DNA from: Methanosarcinaceae archaeon | Lineage (GTDB): Archaea > Halobacteriota > Methanosarcinia > Methanosarcinales > Methanosarcinaceae | Assembly (NCBI GenBank): GCA_020793555.1 | Contig: DQIO01000160.1 | Span: 1-5,323, forward strand | Direction of reading: 5' to 3' | DNA length: 5,323 nucleotides | Part shown: in pieces, positions 1 through 5,073 of the stretch | How the letters are laid out: each line of letters begins with the position of its first letter | Position numbering within the stretch: the stretch's first letter is position 1 | The notes under the pieces: model-generated | What the model was told of the DNA's origin: nothing | Database searches by the model: none | The model's input: the letters and a program-made list of their open reading frames with translations, nothing else | Made by a program: the position numbers and the translations under genes

Positions 1-59
1 CAAACAACAGTACTTTCCGTATTTTGTGCTACAAGATCGTAATATTTATTGTTTGACAT
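1..59 (-). CDS. hsdR: Type I restriction enzyme R subunit (HsdR), N-terminal fragment cut by the window edge
   Basis: Only the first 19 codons are present, reading MSNNKYYDLVAQNTESTVV, and the frame is open to the left edge. The ATG lies inside the end of the anticodon nuclease gene (14-nt overlap) and has a strong G-rich ribosome binding site 8 nt upstream. The short peptide resembles the start of some HsdR proteins as I remember them (a region reading like LVxxxxSTVVAEY), and hsdR is the gene still missing from an otherwise complete M, S operon, in the position prrD has in the E. coli prr locus. HsdR would supply the nuclease and the ATP-driven DNA translocase motor of the R-M complex. The identification rests mainly on context; none of its catalytic domains can be seen here. 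Confidence 0.75.
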   Translation of the reverse strand, partial: MSNNKYYDLVAQNTESTVV

Positions 60-1149
60 TTTCTGCTACCCCCCATTTGAACTCACTGATGAAATCATTG
101 AACACCTCTTTAAATAAATTTTTATGCTCATCAGGGATATGTTTACTTTCCATTTCTAACAATTTACCATGACTGTATAAATTCACAATTCTTGCAAATT
201 CTTGCTTTTTATCCCCAGTTATACAATCATACCAATTACCATATCCTAAAAAGTTAGCGGTTTTTTCTAATAAGCCTCTAAATAAATTGAAATGATATTT
301 TTGAGCATCTCCTGAGTCAACTGCTTTTTGAATTTCATCCTTTACAAGTAAATGATATCCAAAAGGGGAATCATTTTTTTGTTCTTCAAGTTTAAAGTTT
401 ATTTCATTTTTCGATAACAGGTAAAGAAATTTTTTATAATTCCCATCGCGTTTAAAAGAATTGAAAAAAATATTGTAAAATAAAGCGTGATGAGTTGTTA
501 CTAAAAATCTTAAATGATTATTATTATTTGATTTAATAAGATTGATTATTTCTATTGCTTGAGTAATGATTTTAGTATCATCTATAGATGAAACAGGATC
601 ATCAATAATTATATATTCTAAATCATTGAATAGATTAGTTGATCTATCATCTTCATTAATATTTAATTCTTCAATTGCTGTTTCTAAGATCGTATGAAAA
701 ATAGACCATATAAAAATATTTTCCTCACCTCTGGAAATTTTGATATTTGTTTTACTTTCATCTGATAGAAGATAAAATTTGATTTTTCCCTCGTCTAAAT
801 TAAATTCTGGTTCAATTTTAGTATTAAGAATATTCTTAAAATTATTAATAATCTTTTTATCAAGCCCTTCATCGTTAATTAATTGTGATTCCCAAGAACT
901 AGAATCAAAAAAAAGAGTATAATCTTCATTATCCCATTTAAATAAATCTTCTAAAAATGCATTATAGCATAATACTTTAATTTTTGTGGTTTCACTTTCT
1001 TCATTTAACTTAACAAATTCATTTGATAATCTAGTTTTTCCAGTTCCATTAAACGCATACAAAACTGAAATCTTTTTTTTAACTGAGCTTGAATTTAGAT
1101 TACTTTTTATTTTGTCAGCAACGGCTTCGATTGAAACAAATTCACTCAT
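46..1149 (-). CDS. prrC: PrrC-type anticodon nuclease (ABC-like ATPase plus HEPN-type RNase domain)
   Basis: Predicted tRNA anticodon nuclease of 367 aa, close to the roughly 396 aa of E. coli PrrC. The N-terminal two thirds is an ABC/SMC-like ATPase: Walker A AFNGTGKT at residues 32-39, conserved YNAFLEDLFKWDN at about 63-75, signature-like ISRGEE at 138-143 followed by IWSIFHTIL, Walker B IIIDDPVSSIDD at 180-191, and the H-loop LVTTHH ending near 220. The C-terminal part has R291, E295 and H327; spacings of +4 and +36 are identical to the published PrrC catalytic residues R320, E324 and H356. H327 also ends an R-x6-H motif (R320 to H327), as in HEPN RNases. The gene sits between hsdS and hsdR, as prrC does in E. 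coli, where the R-M complex masks the nuclease until phage infection. I chose the ATG at 1149 because GAGGT lies 8 nt before it; the ATG at 1164 would add five residues and lacks such a site. The gene is very AT-rich. Substrate (tRNA-Lys or another tRNA) is inference. Confidence 0.9.
   Translation of the reverse strand: MSEFVSIEAVADKIKSNLNSSSVKKKISVLYAFNGTGKTRLSNEFVKLNEESETTKIKVLCYNAFLEDLFKWDNEDYTLFFDSSSWESQLINDEGLDKKIINNFKNILNTKIEPEFNLDEGKIKFYLLSDESKTNIKISRGEENIFIWSIFHTILETAIEELNINEDDRSTNLFNDLEYIIIDDPVSSIDDTKIITQAIEIINLIKSNNNNHLRFLVTTHHALFYNIFFNSFKRDGNYKKFLYLLSKNEINFKLEEQKNDSPFGYHLLVKDEIQKAVDSGDAQKYHFNLFRGLLEKTANFLGYGNWYDCITGDKKQEFARIVNLYSHGKLLEMESKHIPDEHKNLFKEVFNDFISEFKWGVAENVKQ
68..74 (-). 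promoter_or_regulatory. Ribosome binding site of hsdR inside the end of prrC
   Basis: GGGGGGT lies 8 nt before the hsdR ATG at 59. It is inside the last codons of prrC (encoding Trp-Gly-Val), so ribosomes finishing prrC pass over it. This supports translational coupling of restriction subunit and nuclease. The run of six G is the longest G tract noticed in the window. Confidence 0.6.
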
Positions 1150-2314
1150 TAGCTTTGACCTCATTGAAAGTTAAAAGTTTTTCTCTGTAATATTCATATT
1201 GTTTTCTTCGTGATTCTAATTCTGCGGGAAGACCTATTGAAATGTCATTAACCAGAGCATCAAATTTGTCAAGTAGTGCAACTATTTTTTCTTGCTCTTG
1301 AATTGATGGGAGAGGAATTTTATATGCTTTTATAATGCTAGAATTTAAATCTCCTCTTGCACCTTGTCCAAGGTTTTTTATGTATTCGTACTGATTCCTA
1401 ACCCAATAAAATACATACCTATAATTCGCTTTTTTAGCATCAATCTCTAAACAAAGACAATGTTGATTGGTTGTAAGTGGAATTTTATTAATTGCAGAAC
1501 GACCAGCAGTAGCACCAGAAATTGCTATGATGACACAATTTTCAGGAATCCATTTCACAGCAGTTTTTTTCAATGCGATTTGGGTTATTTTTATTTCTGT
1601 TTCATATATATCAACAAAACGTACTTCTTGTGTTCTTAACCAAGGAATATTCCCTTCATTATAAAATTCTGGTTTATTTGCCAGTGGTGTTGCACCAGAA
1701 TATGATTTAATTATTATGTCTCCTAGCGAGCTTATAGTCACATTGTCTCCAAAAGTCAATAATTCATCTCTGTAATATTCATATTGCTTCTTTCTCGCTT
1801 CCAGTTCCGTTTCCAGTTCCGTTTCCAGTTCCGTAAAATTATCAAGAATTTTTACAATTTTTTCTTGAACGGCGAGGGGCGGGAAAGGGATTTTGATACT
1901 TCGCAGATTTTTTTGATTTATTTTTGGTGGCATACCGCGAACTATTTTAATTACATCCGTTTCCTGTAAACAGAAATAAACAAATCTTAAAAGTGCTATA
2001 TCTTTAATTTCACTCAAGACATGAGCGTGATTATTAACCCAAATTTTTCCAGTTGCCCAATTTAGCACTGGTGAACCGTCTTTATTAATTACACTACCAT
2101 CTTCACCCATTAACAAAAAAGTCCCGTCAAAAATATAATCTTTAACATAACCTTGAATACCATTTGCCCCGTAATAAGGAATATCGCCACTTTCCCGTTT
2201 GTCTCTTGTTACAGGTTTACGTTGATTGTCTAAAATATTTACAACTTCCCCCAACTCTTTAAACTCAACACCCTCCGGGCAAAGGTCATTAATTAATTTA
2301 TCAATTTTATTCAT
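1142..2314 (-). CDS. hsdS: Type I R-M specificity subunit HsdS
   Basis: The DNA-recognition subunit, 390 aa, a normal length for HsdS. It has two halves. Target-recognition domain 1 spans about residues 18-145 (with IPYYGANGIQGY and GEDGSV) and ends in the conserved IPFPPLAVQEKIVKILDNF. The central conserved region holds three TELE repeats (161-172) and then ARKKQYEYYRDELLTF. Domain 2 spans about 195-335 (with GNIPWLRTQEV and ISGATAGRSA) and ends in IPLPSIQEQEKIVALLDKF, followed by the second conserved copy ESRRKQYEYYREKLLTF. Each half would read one part of a split DNA target; the sequence recognised cannot be read from here. The start at 2314 has AAGGG 8 nt upstream, and the gene begins 14 nt after rhuM. 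It overlaps prrC by 8 nt at AATGAGTGA. No truncation or frameshift is seen. The three-repeat centre matches the type IC arrangement of EcoR124I relatives. Confidence 0.95.
   Translation of the reverse strand: MNKIDKLINDLCPEGVEFKELGEVVNILDNQRKPVTRDKRESGDIPYYGANGIQGYVKDYIFDGTFLLMGEDGSVINKDGSPVLNWATGKIWVNNHAHVLSEIKDIALLRFVYFCLQETDVIKIVRGMPPKINQKNLRSIKIPFPPLAVQEKIVKILDNFTELETELETELEARKKQYEYYRDELLTFGDNVTISSLGDIIIKSYSGATPLANKPEFYNEGNIPWLRTQEVRFVDIYETEIKITQIALKKTAVKWIPENCVIIAISGATAGRSAINKIPLTTNQHCLCLEIDAKKANYRYVFYWVRNQYEYIKNLGQGARGDLNSSIIKAYKIPLPSIQEQEKIVALLDKFDALVNDISIGLPAELESRRKQYEYYREKLLTFNEVKANE
1158..1162 (-). promoter_or_regulatory. Ribosome binding site that decides the prrC start
   Basis: GAGGT lies 8 nt before the ATG at 1149, within the 3' end of hsdS. 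The upstream in-frame ATG at 1164 overlaps this motif and has no purine-rich site before it, so 1149 is the better start. Confidence 0.6.
1182..1201. repeat. 20-bp direct repeat, copy in the C-terminal conserved region of hsdS
   Basis: Identical over 20 nt to 1767-1786. On the coding strand it encodes QYEYYRE in the distal conserved region. The two copies lie 585 bp apart and bracket the second target-recognition domain. Confidence 0.85.
1767..1786. repeat. 20-bp direct repeat, copy in the central conserved region of hsdS
   Basis: Identical over 20 nt to 1182-1201. It encodes the matching QYEYYRD segment of the central conserved region, just after the TELE repeats. Confidence 0.85.
1799..1834 (-). 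repeat. Three perfect 12-bp tandem repeats in hsdS encoding (TELE)3
   Basis: The unit on the coding strand is ACGGAACTGGAA, present exactly three times without a mismatch and in frame (residues 161-172). In EcoR124I and EcoR124II the same region has two or three 12-bp repeats (TAEL), and that copy number sets whether the spacer of the DNA target is 6 or 7 nt. The role here is inferred by that analogy. Confidence 0.95.
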
Positions 2315-2328
2315 CTGTTTAACCCTTG

Positions 2329-3378
2329 TTATTTTTTACCCTTTGGTTTTTGTTTCTCGGCTTTTACTTTTTGCTCAACCTTTTTCTGCACGGTCTTGAT
2401 TACATCCAAATAATCCCGCTCTGCTGATGAAATGGTTTTTGACTGAAACTTTTTATATTCGGTTTTTACTTTATTCAAGGCTTTTTCATGGCTGATGCTT
2501 CCTGCATTTTGTAATAGTTGTTCGCCGGTCGCCGTCAAAATACCGTCCAAATGCAGAGCCCAGTCCTTCATTTTCATAGGGATCTCCCGTTCTGCTTGTC
2601 GCTCTGCAAAATCCAGATACCCGGAAACGATTTGGTTCAATGCTCTTAGTTCTTTTTCTTTCAAATAATTCTTAGCAATTACAGCATCGACTAAATGAGG
2701 TCTATCGCCCGAAAATGTCATCAATCCCATAAATTCTTTTTCTGCGTCAACACGCGAGTAGATAAGCTCAGAAGCAGTCTGTCCGTGAACCGCATAATGA
2801 ATTTTGTTTTGTACTTTTTTAAAAAACGCTATAGATTCATCGGCATTCGATTTGTAGTCAATGCTCGTGGCATAAATATCCAGTATTTGGCGATAAAAAA
2901 CTTTTTCGCTGCTTCGAATATCACGAATGCGATTAAGTAGCTCTTTCCAGTACCCTCCGCCACCGGCTTGCTTAAGACGCTCATCGTCCATAACAAATCC
3001 CTTTTGGATATATTCCCGCAGGCGTTTGGTTGCCCACATTCTAAATTGGGTACCGCGTATTGATTTGACCCGATACCCTACGGAAATAACGACATCAAGA
3101 TTATACAGATTCACATCTGACATCTGGGTTTTTCCCTCTATTGCGCCGTGTTTAGTGGTTGTTCGGAATTTCCGAATAACCACAGTTTCATCTAATTCGC
3201 CGTCGATAAAAATGTTTTTGATGTGTCCACTAATAGTTGATTTTGCTTTATCAAACAAAGAAGCCATCTGCCCTTGTGTTAGCCAAATAGTTTCATCTTC
3301 AATACGCACCTCAATCTTTGGCGTACCGTCATCAGCTTGATAAATTATTATTTCGCTATTGGATTTATGATTGTTCAT
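2329..3378 (-). CDS. rhuM: RhuM-family protein inserted in the R-M operon
   Basis: A 349-aa member of the RhuM family (Virulence_RhuM), named after a gene of Salmonella pathogenicity island 3; its molecular function is not established. Family hallmarks are visible: IIIYQADDGTPKIEVRIEDE near the start, a helix-turn-helix-like segment IWLTQGQMASLFDKAKSTI at about 31-49, YNLDVVISVGYRVKS at 92-106, RGTQFRMWATKRLREYI at 108-124, HYAVHGQTASELIYSR at about 194-209, and a lysine-rich tail from about residue 331. The helix-turn-helix suggests DNA binding; the rest has no active site I can name. I chose the ATG at 3378 because GAAGGTG lies 9 nt upstream and the protein then begins like other RhuM proteins. 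An upstream start at 3417 would add 13 residues of hsdM overlap. The start follows the hsdM stop after one base (TAATATG). GC content is clearly higher than in prrC, hinting at separate acquisition. Confidence 0.93.
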   Translation of the reverse strand: MNNHKSNSEIIIYQADDGTPKIEVRIEDETIWLTQGQMASLFDKAKSTISGHIKNIFIDGELDETVVIRKFRTTTKHGAIEGKTQMSDVNLYNLDVVISVGYRVKSIRGTQFRMWATKRLREYIQKGFVMDDERLKQAGGGGYWKELLNRIRDIRSSEKVFYRQILDIYATSIDYKSNADESIAFFKKVQNKIHYAVHGQTASELIYSRVDAEKEFMGLMTFSGDRPHLVDAVIAKNYLKEKELRALNQIVSGYLDFAERQAEREIPMKMKDWALHLDGILTATGEQLLQNAGSISHEKALNKVKTEYKKFQSKTISSAERDYLDVIKTVQKKVEQKVKAEKQKPKGKK

Positions 3379-3379
3379 A

Positions 3380-4951
3380 TTATTTTGCACCTTCAATATC
3401 ACCCACAATTTCATCAATCGCTGTTCTAAGTTCGCTTTGCCTTTTTACAATCTGAGAAATTTCATTATTTAGCTCTTCAATATCAATAATCTCTCGCATA
3501 TCTTCTGCTACTACATAACTTGAAACTCCAAGATTATAATCATTTTCTGCAATCTTTTCGTTATCTACTAATTTAGTAAAATATTCTGCATCTTCGCGAG
3601 TTTTAAAAGCATCTAATATTTTGAGACGATTTATATCACTTAACTTATTTTTATTTCCACCACGCATAAACTCTGCAGAAGCGTCAATAAATAAGGTTTT
3701 ATTGTTATTTTTACTTTTTTTAAGAATAATTATACAAGTCGCAATAGTTGTTCCAAAAAATAAATCGGGAGGTAATTGAATAACACAATCAACATAATTA
3801 TTATCAATAAGATATTTTCTAATCTTCCGCTCCGCTCCACCACGATAAAGAACGCCTGGAAATTCAACAATTGCAGCAGTTCCACTTGTGGACAACCATG
3901 AAAGCATGTGCATAGTAAAAGCTAAATCTGCCTTGCTCTTTGGTGCTAGTACTCCCGCAGGAGAAAAACGAGGATCATTAATTAAAAGCGGGTTAGCGTC
4001 ACCCTCCCAGTTAATAGAATATGGAGGATTGGAAACAATCGCATCAAAAGGTTCATCGTCCCAATGTTTTGGATCGGTAAGAGTATCACCGTGAGCAATG
4101 TCAAAATTATTGTAATTAATATCATGCAAAAACATATTTATACGGCAAAGGTTGTAAGTCGTTAAATTGATTTCTTGACCATAAAAACCTTGACGAACAT
4201 TTTCTTTTCCAAGAACTTTGGCAAATTTAAGAAGTAATGAGCCAGAACCACAAGCGGGGTCATATACTTTATTGACTTCTTTTTTACCAACAGTTGCAAT
4301 TTCTGCTAAAAGCTCACTTACCTCTTGAGGGGTATAAAATTCTCCACCAGATTTCCCTGCATTGCTTGCATACATACCCATCAAATATTCATACGCATCG
4401 CCAAAAGCATCAATCGTGTTATCATCATATTTGCCAAGATTGAGACTTTCAATGGACTCTAAAAGTTTAACAAGCTGTTTATTCCTTTTTTCTACCGTGT
4501 TTCCTAATTTATTAGAATTGACATCCAAATCATCGAATAATCCTTTTAAATCATCTTCACTTTCTGTCCCTTTGGCAGAACTCTCAATTGTCTTGAAAAT
4601 TGTTGCCAAAGTTTCATTTAGATTAGCATTAGCACTAGCATTTTTTGTAACATTTACAAAAAGGTCGCTGGGTAAAATATAAAATCCTTTTTCTTTAACA
4701 GTATCAGCCCTACCAAACTCTGCATCTTGGTCAGAGAGTTTAGAGTAATCAAAATCTTTTCCCCCAGCACGACATTCATCATCATTGATATATTTAGTTA
4801 AATTCTCACTGATAAAACGATAAAAAAGCATACCTAGTACATATTGTTTAAAATCCCAACCATCGATACTCCCCCTTAAATTATTGGCGATTTGCCAAAT
4901 TGTTCGATGTAATTCTGCTCGCTCTTGTTCTTTTGTCATAGTAACTGCCAT
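3380..4951 (-). CDS. hsdM: Type I R-M methyltransferase subunit HsdM (N6-adenine)
   Basis: The modification subunit, 523 aa, about the size of EcoR124I HsdM (520 aa as I recall) and strongly resembling it: RAELHRTIWQIANNLRGS near the start, WDFKQYVLGMLFYRFISEN at 32-50, and KSGGEFYTPQEV at 200-211. The S-adenosylmethionine site is DPACGSGSLLL at 231-241, and the catalytic motif IV is SNPPYS at 307-312, the (N/D)PPY form of N6-adenine methyltransferases. FFGTTIATCIIIL and NDYNLGVSSYV (C-terminal) are also typical of the family. With HsdS it forms the M2S methylase that protects host DNA. It is the first gene of the operon, 122 bp from the next reading frame upstream. The ATG at 4951 is used here; a second ATG at 4939 is possible, and neither has a good Shine-Dalgarno sequence. 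The resemblance to EcoR124I rather than EcoKI types supports family IC. No key residue is missing. Confidence 0.97.
   Translation of the reverse strand: MAVTMTKEQERAELHRTIWQIANNLRGSIDGWDFKQYVLGMLFYRFISENLTKYINDDECRAGGKDFDYSKLSDQDAEFGRADTVKEKGFYILPSDLFVNVTKNASANANLNETLATIFKTIESSAKGTESEDDLKGLFDDLDVNSNKLGNTVEKRNKQLVKLLESIESLNLGKYDDNTIDAFGDAYEYLMGMYASNAGKSGGEFYTPQEVSELLAEIATVGKKEVNKVYDPACGSGSLLLKFAKVLGKENVRQGFYGQEINLTTYNLCRINMFLHDINYNNFDIAHGDTLTDPKHWDDEPFDAIVSNPPYSINWEGDANPLLINDPRFSPAGVLAPKSKADLAFTMHMLSWLSTSGTAAIVEFPGVLYRGGAERKIRKYLIDNNYVDCVIQLPPDLFFGTTIATCIIILKKSKNNNKTLFIDASAEFMRGGNKNKLSDINRLKILDAFKTREDAEYFTKLVDNEKIAENDYNLGVSSYVVAEDMREIIDIEELNNEISQIVKRQSELRTAIDEIVGDIEGAK
3388..3394 (-). promoter_or_regulatory. 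Ribosome binding site that decides the rhuM start
   Basis: GAAGGTG lies 9 nt before the ATG at 3378, inside the last codons of hsdM. It favours this start over the in-frame ATG codons at 3417 and 3414 and implies coupling to hsdM translation. Confidence 0.6.
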
Positions 4952-4973
4952 TTATAAGTTAAAAGTTATTTGT

Positions 4974-5001
4974 ATCATATATATTTTATTATGTTTTTCA
5001 A
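4974..5001 (-). promoter_or_regulatory. Predicted sigma70-type promoter of the R-M operon
   Basis: On the minus strand TTGAAA (5001-4996) and TATGAT (4979-4974) are separated by 16 bp, close to the TTGACA/TATAAT consensus. A start of transcription about 7 nt on would leave a short leader of roughly 15 nt before the hsdM ATG. The region is very AT-rich, so chance matches are possible. It is the only gap between genes that is long enough for a promoter, and no other promoter was picked out inside the operon. Confidence 0.5.
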
Positions 5002-5073
5002 GTTATAAATTAATTGTTTTTGGAAGTATTGTAAAGAAAACACAAGATTATCCCCATCTTTTTTTCAAGAAAG

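Noticed and set aside
46..1149. RloC or SMC/RecN-like ATPase as an alternative identity for prrC
   Set aside because: RloC proteins are much longer, with a coiled coil and zinc hook between the Walker motifs; this protein is compact and matches PrrC in length, motifs and gene position.
1168..1179. 12-nt match AAGTTAAAAGTT shared with 4956-4967 before hsdM
   Set aside because: Low-complexity AT-rich sequence; one copy is inside hsdS coding sequence, so chance is the simplest explanation.
1784..1969. Plus-strand frame with repeated QFRF residues
   Set aside because: The repeats are only the antisense reading of the TELE-coding repeats in hsdS.
2927..3340. Plus-strand open frame of 137 codons opposite rhuM
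   Set aside because: It lies wholly antisense to a well-supported RhuM gene, and its translation shows no domain; it is a shadow of the coding strand.
4362..4682. Plus-strand open frame of 106 codons opposite hsdM
   Set aside because: It is antisense to a conserved part of HsdM with low-complexity Ser/Leu composition; a shadow.
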